Made by a program: the position numbers and the translations under genes
Assembly: GCA_032718475.1 (NCBI GenBank)
Contig: JAUCBJ010003973.1
Coordinates: 64,001 to 93,076, forward strand
Direction of reading: 5' to 3'
Origin: Nemertoderma westbladi
Lineage: Eukaryota > Xenacoelomorpha > Nemertodermatida > Nemertodermatidae
Length of the DNA: 29,076 nt
Notes under the pieces: generated by a model
Database searches by the model: none
What the model was told of the DNA's origin: nothing
Seen by the model: the letters and a program-made list of their open reading frames with translations, nothing else
Shown here: piece by piece, positions 16,286 through 25,349 of the stretch
How the letters are laid out: each line of letters begins with the position of its first letter
Numbering within the stretch: position 1 is the first letter of the stretch

Positions 16286-18810
16286 CTAACAAAGTATATA
16301 ATAAAATAAGTAGTAATCTAGCCTACCGGCTAAATTTGTACGAATAAGTGAGATAACGGTATACGTTAACAAAATGTAGATCAACAAGTATAAACAATAG
16401 GCCAAACAGCAACGTCTAACGGGAAAATAAGTACCAACAACACTACTAATAGACAGTGAAACCCACAAATTTTGAGTACTACTGTGCTTTCTTAAGTTTG
16501 AACGACGCGAGTCGTAAAACTTACGTTCCTTTGATCTTCCAGTCGTACAAATTCCCAAATACAAACCGGACGTGGGTCTTTCCGTTTTTCGGCGGCGCGG
16601 ACGAATTTATTGTCTCCCAAACTTTGCGAAAAGCGGTCTAATCCTCGAAGCGGTCCAGAAATGAGTCCTTGAGTCCTGAAAAGGTCGAAGGTGAGAGTTT
16701 TACTTCTACGCTTACGAAAAATCTTCCTAGGTACCGATACAAATTGGTCTTTAAACCCTATGTACCTTTTCAAGTACCGAAAAGTAACACCGCACACACA
16801 CGGCGTAAAACAAAGTGCTACAAACTAACTGTTAGCTAGTCAAATATTAAATACGAAAGTACTAGCTACCCTAAAAGCCTACTGAAGCAGGGGACGTTCT
16901 AAATTACTAAATTTACTAACCTTAATTTTTAAATATCTCCTACTTTCAATAGCTAACAAATCTAGGCCATACTATACACTAATTTCAGAATTTGTATAAT
17001 ATACTTCCTACTGTAAGGGTCCAGTAGTATACCGCTTACCAGATCCTAGTAACGATGTATCTTACTATGAGACTCTAGTAATGTATACGGGCTTGTACAG
17101 TATCTGACAACAAATCCCAGTCCAGGATATCTAAACAAACAGATACAATACACAAACGACTACTGGCGAGGAACAGAGCCTTGTATCTATTCAATGTACG
17201 TGAGCGGGTCTAATGCCTACGTACTAGACAGAAGGATACCTGTCCTCTAACCGGTGAGGCAGATGTACAGTTACAGTAACAGACCAAACTCACGGGAAAA
17301 CAATCCCCGCGCAGCGAATCCTAACTATCACTGACAGTCCTAAATACAGTAACTTGCCGCGGTGTGATTTATATGGTTTATATACGAGCTAGTGGGTTAA
17401 CAGACCTAGCGTAACAACACTGACAGTCCTAAATCAGTCGAAAAGGGGTCGTACCTAAATGTAACAATAACTGATCCCCCTGTACGAAATCAGTCTAAAG
17501 GGTCAAGCCTAAATGTAACAATACCGTTGTCCAGACAAACAACAGTTTAATAACGAAAATGAAATACTCCTTATTTTGCCGCAACTAAATCAGATCCTAA
17601 TTTTACAAATACAGATAATTTCCACCTAAAGTAATGTATAGTACGCTATAGCTAGTAGAACTTTAAGGGCAATATGTTTTAGGGCGTGTGTGTGTGGGTG
17701 TGTTACAAATAAAACAATTTCGTGTAATTCCTTTTACTAGGTTTTAGTGATTTTCTGACTAAATGATACCGTGCGCTAGCTACTAAAATAAACTAGTCGC
17801 GTTTTGTAGAACTTTATACTCACGAATGACGTCAAAGCTCTCTCCTTCCTATCCACAACCCAATGGGCAACCACAGTGTTAGTAACTACACCCGTGATCG
17901 GCACTAATACCAGATTCTGGTTGTAAGATAAGAATAGGGGTTAATCGCTACCGTACGTTAGCTGATCTGGTATACTAATTTAATTCTAGAACTTTGTTGC
18001 TGCGGTAGTTAGCAGCAATACCTATCAGTACGTGGCAAGGCGCGGTAGGATATTAATAAACCTCCCTAGGCCAAGCAGTGTGCCGGTAGCAGAAATGCTC
18101 CTTGCCTGATCAAATAGCTAACTCCAGACAGGGGGGGGGGGGGGGGTACTAATGTACGTTCTACAAAGCGAACCGGTACCAAACAGTCAGTGCTACGACT
18201 CACTAAATTATGGAACATATGCTGTCCGTACCTAATATGTACTCGCGTACTGACGAATGGCAATAGTTCGCACCTGTAGGAAGTACAGGTTAACCCAGGG
18301 GTTCGTAGGACTTGACAAAGGGGGGGGGGGGGTGTCTGGATATAATTATTTGATCCTAAATTTGCGGCGTCCAGTACGGCGTCACGCTTACCCTGATCTA
18401 TAGGTCTTACGGCGGGCAAGGGCGTCGAACAAAGTCTTACCTTCTCACAAAGCGGGCGCTGCATAGCAAGTGGAGTATTTCGAAGGGGCAAAGGGGGTGC
18501 GCGGTCAATCCAATGTGGGCGCTAGCGTGTTGTGGACATCTCTTCCCTGCGTTGCTTACGGCCTAACGGTCTAGGCTGCCATCTCCCTGATGTTCGGCTG
18601 TCCCGAAGTTGGACCAAAAGAAAACATGTCAGGAATTTGCAGTATATTTACAGTTTTACAAAAGGGTTTATCAAATAAAGTTTCAACAAGAAACCGAAAT
18701 AACTAAATTTACAAGAATAAACGATCTAAGAAGGGGGTAAGGTATGTATGACGTGATAAGAGAGAAGATAATAACGTGATAACCGAAGGCAAACCGGCCT
18801 TTTATACTAG
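16286..18810. other. Non-coding region upstream of the BEL element ORF
   Basis: No gene supported. It should hold the 5' leader, primer-binding site and 5' LTR of the BEL element, none of which I could delimit. Short scattered repeats are visible: CTGACAGTCCTAAAT at about 17327 and 17420, CCTAAATGTAACAATA at about 17453 and 17506, and GCTAG...TAGAACTTT-like text near 17660, 17775 and 17960. G16 and G13 runs lie at 18131-18146 and 18320-18332. Confidence 0.4.
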
Positions 18811-18817
18811 AAATTGC

Positions 18818-19022
18818 ACATGGAAACTAAACAGAATTTTCCACAGCTTCACCATTGAGCAATGAAGTGCTTCGTGCTCTATGATTGGCCCAGCTCATCG
18901 TTCAACGCAGTCCGGCCCTTACACTAATCTGGGACATGGAATCCTAACAGAATTTTCCACTGCCTCACATTTGAGCAATAAGATAATTTATGCCCTATGA
19001 TTGGCCTGGCTCATCATTCGCT
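18818..19022. repeat. Two-copy direct repeat, ~90 bp, offset 116 bp
   Basis: Copies start at ACATGGAA (18818 and 18934). Both contain CTAACAGAATTTTCCAC-like text, TTGAGCAAT and CTATGATTGGCC. They are diverged by substitutions. CCAAT-type boxes (ATTGG) are part of each unit. Confidence 0.7.
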
Positions 19023-19087
19023 ACGCTGTACGCTTCTCATTGGCCTACCAATTAGCACCACACGAAAATAAATGGCCCCAAAATACA

Positions 19088-19172
19088 AATTTCCCGACTG
19101 GGATTCGAACTTGTAACCTATGTAATGTAACCAACGCCTTAACCATCTGACCACTACGCCACGAGAGTACCT
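19088..19172 (-). repeat. tRNA-derived SINE head or tRNA pseudogene
   Basis: On the - strand there is an A-box match, TGGCGTAGTGG (19151-19161), and a B-box match, AGTTCGAATCC (19101-19111), at normal tRNA spacing. The flanks do not pair as an acceptor stem, so this is not a working tRNA gene. It is more likely a Pol III-promoted SINE head. No clear tail or target duplication was identified. Confidence 0.6.
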
Positions 19173-19205
19173 AAGGGTTTTATGTGTACAAATATGAATA
19201 GGCAT

Positions 19206-20216
19206 ATTACATTACTGTAACTCAATCAAAATACGTCGGATTTTCGAAAGTTTTTACGTTAAAGTTAAACTACAAATGCTACCTTATAGTGAAATAATTC
19301 ATCAAAGCATATTATGGTTTAATGGTTATACTAAATTCTTAAAGGGTGATGTATTTTGAGTAATTTTATCAATTCCGAAAAGTGCTGATATGGTATGGGT
19401 GCCAGGAACTCCTCATATCTCGAAAACTACTGGAACTATTAAATTTTGATTTGTCTCATACAAGGACATACTTTTAGTTAGGGTCAAGTACTTTCAACGC
19501 GATAGACCTATTGTTTCTGGGGTTCTATCTAGGAGAAATAACTGGCCCACTAAATTTAGGGGCTTTGCAGCAGCTTGGCGGGTGGGTCGTATCTATACAC
19601 TAGTAGGTCATGATTACATATTTCATTTTATTTGTCGTATTTTATGTACATTTTAATAATTCTCGTTGTACAGTACAGTGTACGTCAAGTCGTTAGACAT
19701 GATTATTACTGTAAAAAAAAAGCTACTGACTGCACTGGGTACTGGCTGAAATATTAACATTCTGGAAATAGTAGATTTTGTAACGGACATTTGTGCGTGT
19801 TGTGGCATTGGGTGTGTTAGTTTGCGTGATAGTACAAATAACAGCTATTCTCAGTGTGTTTACTGTAGCGAACCGAAACCCTATTGCAGACTAATCTCAG
19901 TTGCACTATAACAGTTAATATACCCCCGATGGAAGGCCCTTGGAGAGACCGGTCTCGAGCTTTCCCTGCGCATTAGCCGCTTGTCTTCCACCCATTCTTC
20001 CACATCTGTTGGATAGGGAATAGACATAGCGGCGCTAACGCAGCCAAGAAGGGCAGCTCGGGTCCGTGTCGGGCCAGGGATAGGGGGCGGCTTACCATTG
20101 CCGGCCCTATACAAACTCAAGTTATTATCGTAAATTAGTTAACTAGTTAATTATATCGACTCATTGGTTCACTTCTGTTGAATTATTAATATATTTGCCC
20201 ATTATTGATAACAATT
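19206..20216. other. AT-rich non-coding region with one GC-rich island
   Basis: Mostly AT-rich with no supported gene. A ~230-bp GC-rich island (about 19920-20110) has an open frame on the - strand without an ATG, and ends (- strand) in AATG|GTAAGC, resembling a splice donor. It could be a relic exon or a foreign insert. Confidence 0.35.
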
Positions 20217-21962
20217 ATGGATACTCCTAATGACGATTCAATAGATAATCTCGATACACAGTGACAACGACTCGTCGAGGAATATAACCGGAGTATGAGA
20301 ATCATTTATGGATTTCCATTGCCTCGTCCACTGGTACTTGGATGTAGCCTTCATTGAAGATGATTTAAAATATTATATTGAACCAAATGGAAATATATGT
20401 GAAATGTCTAGTTATGAATCTATAAGAATAACGCGTTGAGAACCCGGTTCATTGGATACGTTATGGAAACCAGTAGAACTGACCACCAAAGTGGTAATGC
20501 TGAATGGTTACATACAGTCCATGCTATTCACAGTTTTGGTGTTATGATCTATGATAACGAAGGCTCAGTGCCGGATCATGAGCTCGGTTCTACTCAGTTG
20601 ATTCATATCCGCTGCCTCACTGCGGAGCCATGCACATTTTCACGCATACTTGTCGTGGCACCAACAGTGTTTTCCCAGCCTTGACAGCCTATCAACGCCG
20701 TGCGAAACATCAACAGTTTGTCAAAGCGGAGGCTTATGTCAACGACACAAACCGATACCCAGCCATGGGAATAGATGCAGCATTATTGCCACAACCCATA
20801 CTGGACATTCTCCTGGACGAATCAGTTTATAAACTCGGTTCAGCCATATATCAGGAATTGACTGACGATTTTCCTATAGTCAATGACATACCATATCCCT
20901 TTCCTTTGTTGACACCAAACTCATTCTTCCTTGGGCGCAATCCTGGGTCTTTTTCCGGGTTACGTACCAACGCAACACCAACGATACGTATAGCAGAGTT
21001 GACCGTACGTCCTCTGGCCACATTGAGTTTCAAGGCTGGAACTTTAAAGAAACCGATCACGAAATGTATTCCCAAGTTTATGGTGATTCATATTCGCCTT
21101 ATTACTTTTAATGACCACTCACCAACCCTGGCGCTGTATACAGCTTTATGAGCATTCCCCTGCACCCCTCGCTAGCGATATACCACATATTTGAGAACCA
21201 AGCATTATCAGGATGGCTTGCAGATGTTTATAGCCGCATGTTGAGAGCGCACCCGTTGTTGTTGGGAACACAACTCGCCAAACTCGACGAACTCGGTAAA
21301 TTCCTGAACTTTAAATGCTCTCGGTGTTTCCTAACCCCCCCTCGCCAACATTGACAGTCAATTCCACGTGAAATCACTGTCTCAGCAAGAGCTACGCTGC
21401 TCCGCAGCGGAGGAGATGGCCAGCGGCGGCTTTCGCTATATTCTGAGATGTATGTCTTTCCAATCTCCACCAATCTGTGATTGAGAGACCCATTATTAAA
21501 CCTGGTTTCTCGGTTGGACAAATACAAACCGACATTATGGACGCCCCCGACCAAGCGGAGGAACCAATCCAACTAGAAGTGACCTCAGTAGCCGCCCCTG
21601 TCATGCTCACTCCCGACAATGAGTCCGCCTTGATTGATTGGTATCACGGGACAGAGCGGCTCACGGTTCGAGGTTTCCACTATGCGTTATTCTGCAAACA
21701 CGTCCATTGCGCACATTGCAGTCTTCACACACACAAAGCTCCCACCCAACCTGGAGTTCTTAGTGAGCACCTCACCGCTAATCGTATCGAACTTTATTGT
21801 CCCTACTGCCGTGTTAATGATGACCATATCTTCTTCTCCTGTTTGGTCTTTGCCACACAGTGCGAGCGTTGCCAACTCAAGGGACATAGTAGTCCAAGCT
21901 GCCCCTTTGGCTCTGACATCGAGATAGAAGATGAAACAAATGTTACCAGGTATATTAGATAA
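20217..21962 (+). pseudogene. Decayed relative of the exonuclease/zinc-knuckle ORF
   Basis: Coding similarity is spread over several frames with stops. Part 1 begins at ATG 20217 and stops after 15 codons. Part 2 (20436-20684 frame) holds FGVMIYDNEGSVPDHELGS, matching GYMILDDEGTV-DEAGS of the intact ORF, with the Exo I Asp and Glu kept. Part 3 (20630-21151 frame) holds ILLDESVYKLGSAIYQEL, matching VLAREKSTTKVGSAIRED. Part 4 (ATG 21537 to TAA 21962) holds three Cys/His clusters, CAHC..., CPYC...H...C and CERC...GH...C, in the same order and with the same 6-residue gap between the last two knuckles as the intact protein. Sequence is far diverged from copy A, so this is an older or different subfamily. 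No function expected for the full-length product; part 4 alone could still be translated. Confidence 0.62.
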
Positions 21963-22186
21963 TGGGAAGTGTGACGGGATCAGGGATCCCGAATGGGTAA
22001 TTGTAATACGCATCACAGTTCTGCTTGGGGATGGTGCTAACAGCTTTGGCCGAGGCCGTTGGGGAAAAACAATAGAGTTACTGTTGTCTCTCGATGTTAG
22101 AAAAATGTCCGATGATAGCACACTGAATAACAGCAGAAATGCAGATAAACTGGTTACAAGTATGATAGTGCCGATGACGGTCAATA

Positions 22187-22285
22187 ATTCCGCTGGAACC
22201 CGATCTAATATCGGGTGTGGGGTGGAGTTCTTTTCTCGGGGTTGGCTTTCCAGGCCGCCCCCCTGGGTATGATATTGCTACCCCT
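22187..22285 (-). repeat. Conserved element tail, copy B
   Basis: Reverse complement of 5580-5683. It keeps the CCCGAT/ATCGGG hairpin (22199-22215) and the block containing GGCCTGGAAAGCCA. Homology with copy A stops at its left edge. Confidence 0.75.
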
Positions 22286-22319
22286 CCTTGGTGCAATCGC
22301 GAGCTATGTAGCACCAAGG
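22286..22319 (-). repeat. Hairpin insertion absent from copy A
   Basis: Arms CCTTGGTGC and GCACCAAGG (9 bp, exact) with a 16-nt loop. They sit between GAGACGCCAG and GGGTAGC, which in copy A are separated by only a few bases. It looks like a small hairpin insertion or a loss in copy A. Confidence 0.6.
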
Positions 22320-22457
22320 TATCTGGCGTCTCTGTTCGAGACAATTGTGGACTCTCTTCACATAATTTTCAAAAATACCTCACTCCAATGTCCCTCTAAT
22401 CTCACTCTCGGACCCCTCTGTCCCTTACTCTCTCTCTCTCACGGACCTCGTTGTCCC

Positions 22458-22805
22458 TCACTCTCCCTTGCTGCTCGCTCCCCACACTTGAATTGCACTT
22501 CTCTCACTCCCTCGTGCGCCAACACCTCCTCTCCATGCTTCCCTCGTACTCCTCTCATTCTCCTCTCGGAACTTACCCCAGTCCATCGGCTTGTGGCAGA
22601 CAAGCCTCATGAGCTGGCGCATCGCCACTGCTTCACAATGTCCTGTGCCCGCTCCGTGCTCCCCCCGGAACCTGCCCCAGTCCATCGGCTTGTGGCAGAC
22701 AAGGCCCATGAGCTGGCCCATCCCCACTGCTTCACAATGTCCTGTGTTCTCTACCACTTCCAAAGTGCCAATTTTCCTTAGTCTGACCCCTGTCTGTGCT
22801 ATCAT
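22458..22805 (-). pseudogene. Exonuclease ORF fragment with a 99-bp internal duplication
   Basis: The translated - strand contains two copies of a GHCEAVAMxQLMxLVCHKP-type segment followed by MDW-FR, matching residues ~222-252 of the intact exonuclease ORF. The copies start 99 bp (33 codons) apart, e.g. GTCCATCGGC at 22581 and 22680. None of the metal-binding motifs remain. It lies directly between the hairpin array and the conserved tail, so nearly the whole ORF has been deleted here. Confidence 0.75.
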
Positions 22806-22939
22806 CCTATCTACCTTGCTACTTACTTCTTACCCTTAAGAACTTCTTACCACTAAGTGCCCTACTATTACTATGCTATTTTTTATTGCTATTTTGCTTT
22901 ACTTTCTTACTACGTGGCGCTCTCGGTGCCCACAACCTC

Positions 22940-23530
22940 TAACTTGGTACTATGTACCGGGTACCCTAATACTGCTACTACCTACATAATGCTACTACCT
23001 AATACCTACATACCACACCCTTTACTCTCTCACTACATGGCGCTTTCGGTGCCCACAACCCCTCTGCTACTACCTCTATGGTATACCTACATACCATACC
23101 CTTCACTCTCTTTCTACGTGGCGCTTTCGGTGCCCACAACCCCTCTGCTACTACTTCTATGGTATACCTACATACCATACCCTCTACTCTTTTTCTACGT
23201 GGCGCTTTCAGTGCCCACAACCCCTCTACTTTCTTTCTACGTGACGCTTTCGGTGCCCACAACCCCTCTGCTACTACTTCTATGGTATACATACATACCA
23301 TACCCTCTACTCTTTTTCTATGTGGCACTTTGAGTGCCCACAACCCCTCTACTTTCTTTCTACGTGACGCTTTCGGTGCCCACAACCCCTCTGCTACTAC
23401 TTCTATGGTATATCTACATACCATGCCCTCTACTCTCTTTCTACGTGGCGCTTTCGGTGCCCACAACTTCTAACTCTCTCGGTACTATGTACCGTGCTAC
23501 TCCGGTACTATGTACCCTGCTACTACTCTC
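22940..23530 (-). repeat. Tandem array of hairpin-bearing units, copy B
   Basis: Main unit ~81 bp (27 codons, hence open on both strands) with a ~42-bp subunit. Each main unit has ATGGTAT/ATACCAT arms around 6 nt and a GTGGCGCTTTCGGTGCCC block. GGTACTATGTACC occurs at the edges (about 22947, 23484 and 23508). Its reverse complement, GGTACATAGTACC, differs by one base from the hairpin core in the copy A array. Confidence 0.85.
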
Positions 23531-23733
23531 GTGGTATGTCTATATACCACACTCCCTAATTTCTAACTTCTAACGAGCCTCTTACTCTTACTAACTTCTA
23601 CTAACTTTCTAACTTCTTACTTCTTACTAACTTCTACTAACTTTCTAACTACTACTTACTATCTAACTATCTACTACTACTACTTTCTAACTTTCTACTA
23701 TCTTATTACTTATTTATTATTTGCTTTTACTTA

Positions 23734-25134
23734 TTATTTATTATATTTTGTGTAGGAAGGGCGTCTCGCCCTCATTCCCACCCGCCTCAGTCCAACATTT
23801 GGACGACTAAACTCTAAGGTGCCCCTTCTATTAGGCAGCACTTTCCTACAGCCCTCCTGTAGGTCTTCCTGTCCTTTGCTCCTATCGTGCCTCCTATTCT
23901 CACCTCCACCGACCGGACTCTTCCGTCCTCGTCGGGGTAAGTATCTACCACTCTTGCTAGCCTCCTCCACCACCCTAAAATCGGGTCTTCCAGTCGCCTT
24001 CTTGATTTCCTCATGGTCCCCTGGTAGCAAAATGCCACCCTTCATCTTGTCGTCACCTGGCGGTAGAATGAAAATAAATCGAAAGAATAGATAGAACAGA
24101 ATGGATAATACTAATCCTATCCCTTTCCACCTTGTCTTCTTACTTGACCTCCCCCTTTTCGGTATGCCTCTCAACCGGACCGGCGTCTCTTCCGGACACT
24201 CCACCGGACACTCCTCCGGAAACTCCTCCGGACATCTCGCCGTCCACTCTTCTCCATCCTCATACCAATAGTTGCCGGGAACATCCTTGTTCCATCCCAT
24301 CGTCTCTAAGTCTTCCGCGTCGAATCCATTCTCCTCCGCCCACTCTCTTGCTGCTACTTCCCCTCCTGAATCATCTAATGACGGTATATCTCTGGAATTA
24401 TCCTCTATTCTTTCAACATGCTCCACTATGCATGGTTTCAGACCCATACCCAATTCCTGGTATCCTTCCCCGGGCTGCTTCTCACATGGGACCTCCCCAT
24501 CGCCCATCTCTGGTTTCTCCTCTACATCCTTAACGGTGCCTGATAGCATGCGCCCTGATGTCTCCGACACCCTGAATGGAGTCTTGGCTTTAATTGGGGC
24601 GCTAAGCGTCCATCCGAACTGCGTGAGAATCGCCGTCGGATCCCGCTGCTTATTCTCTCCGAATATGGTCCTTACTCTCTCATGGGCCGTCGGACAATCC
24701 ATTCCGACTATGATGGATACCTTCGAGACGTCCACTTTCGGTATTGAGAAATCGATATCGTCCAGGAACCGATATTGCTCGACCTCGATCTTAGCTGGTC
24801 GCCTGGTGTTTATGTTAATCAATTCTATAATCTGAATGGGGTCGATGGTTGCCCTATAATCACATCCCGGTGCTATTGCTGATATCTCGCACCATCCTGT
24901 CCTCATCTCCAGGACCTCTTCCTTACTCGAGATAGTAGTTACCGCCATCCTACTCGGCCTCGTCTGTAACCCTATCTCCTCGGCCACCCAATTCTCCACG
25001 AGCGTGAAGGCTGCTCCACTGTCGACCAGCATCAGTGTTGTAACTGATCGACCGCTCTCTCCTGTTATCCTCACTGGTACTACCCCGAGTAGTACTTTCC
25101 TTTTTCTCCTTGCTCCTGCCGTGCTCGTAGCCAT
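23734..25134 (-). CDS. BEL/Pao-type aspartic protease (DUF1758/peptidase A16) polyprotein
   Basis: 466 codons from ATG 25134; the frame is open upstream to about 25165, so it may also be entered by frameshift. The catalytic loop is LMLVDSGAAFTLV (~residues 30-42). The domain runs to ~185 and ends in the family signature IVGMDCP...FGWTLSAP. A hydrophilic, Glu/Pro-rich tail follows with CPEE/CPVE repeats (~300-320). Next is a strongly hydrophobic segment of ~18 residues (GLVLSILFYLFFRFIFIL, encoded near 24066-24122), which copy A lacks, then a basic C-terminus. The protease would cleave Gag in the particle. It overlaps the zinc-knuckle frame by at least 55 nt and is in the -1 frame relative to it. 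No RT follows. Confidence 0.82.
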   Translation of the reverse strand: MATSTAGARRKRKVLLGVVPVRITGESGRSVTTLMLVDSGAAFTLVENWVAEEIGLQTRPSRMAVTTISSKEEVLEMRTGWCEISAIAPGCDYRATIDPIQIIELININTRRPAKIEVEQYRFLDDIDFSIPKVDVSKVSIIVGMDCPTAHERVRTIFGENKQRDPTAILTQFGWTLSAPIKAKTPFRVSETSGRMLSGTVKDVEEKPEMGDGEVPCEKQPGEGYQELGMGLKPCIVEHVERIEDNSRDIPSLDDSGGEVAAREWAEENGFDAEDLETMGWNKDVPGNYWYEDGEEWTARCPEEFPEECPVECPEETPVRLRGIPKRGRSSKKTRWKGIGLVLSILFYLFFRFIFILPPGDDKMKGGILLPGDHEEIKKATGRPDFRVVEEASKSGRYLPRRGRKSPVGGGENRRHDRSKGQEDLQEGCRKVLPNRRGTLEFSRPNVGLRRVGMRARRPSYTKYNK

Positions 25135-25349
25135 AGCTTGGCCTCCAGTCTCATCGGTGTTTCTCTACACTCTCCGAATCTGTGTCCTTCTACCACGCAT
25201 CGATGACATAGTCCGTTTGTATCTGTGTAGGCTACACGATCTTGTTTAGGCAACGCTTGCCAATGCTTATAACTCATGGTCTTATGGTCCATCCCTATGC
25301 AATTGACATTCGTATCCTGGATTGTAGCGCTCCCTGTATAGCCCTTCAC
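25080..25349 (-). CDS. Gag C-terminal zinc-knuckle region (separate frame)
   Basis: Carries a canonical CCHC knuckle, CHRCVVEGHRFGEC, preceded by LPKQDRVAYTDTNGLC. That spacing is typical of the last knuckle in BEL-type Gag. An upstream half-knuckle, C-x4-H, lies at the very start, while its partner Cys sits in the overlapping Gag frame. The two Cys are therefore split between frames at about 25300, which points to a small indel inside the first knuckle. The role is nucleic-acid binding by Gag. It ends inside the protease ORF. Confidence 0.7.
   Translation of the reverse strand: MKGYTGSATIQDTNVNCIGMDHKTMSYKHWQALPKQDRVAYTDTNGLCHRCVVEGHRFGECRETPMRLEAKLWLRARQEQGEKGKYYSG

Noticed and set aside
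18066-18491. 141-codon - strand ORF
   Set aside because: Runs through two poly-G tracts (read as proline runs) and shows no domain; treated as chance.
19088-19172. Functional tRNA gene
   Set aside because: A and B boxes are present but no acceptor-stem pairing was found between the flanks.
20630-21151. LTPNSFFLGRNPGSF as a retroviral integrase C-terminal (DUF5641-linked) motif
   Set aside because: Similar words occur near the end of BEL integrases, but no DDE residues precede it and the surrounding text aligns better with the exonuclease ORF family.
21687-22184. - strand ORF beginning with a hydrophobic segment, envelope-like at first sight
   Set aside because: It is antisense to the Cys/His-rich part of the exonuclease relic, whose + strand frame has clear conserved motifs; no cysteine pattern, furin-like site or second membrane segment was seen.
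22999-23473. Long open frames on both strands across the copy B array
   Set aside because: The ~81-bp unit is a multiple of three, so frames stay open by repetition; no domain or start context supports a protein.
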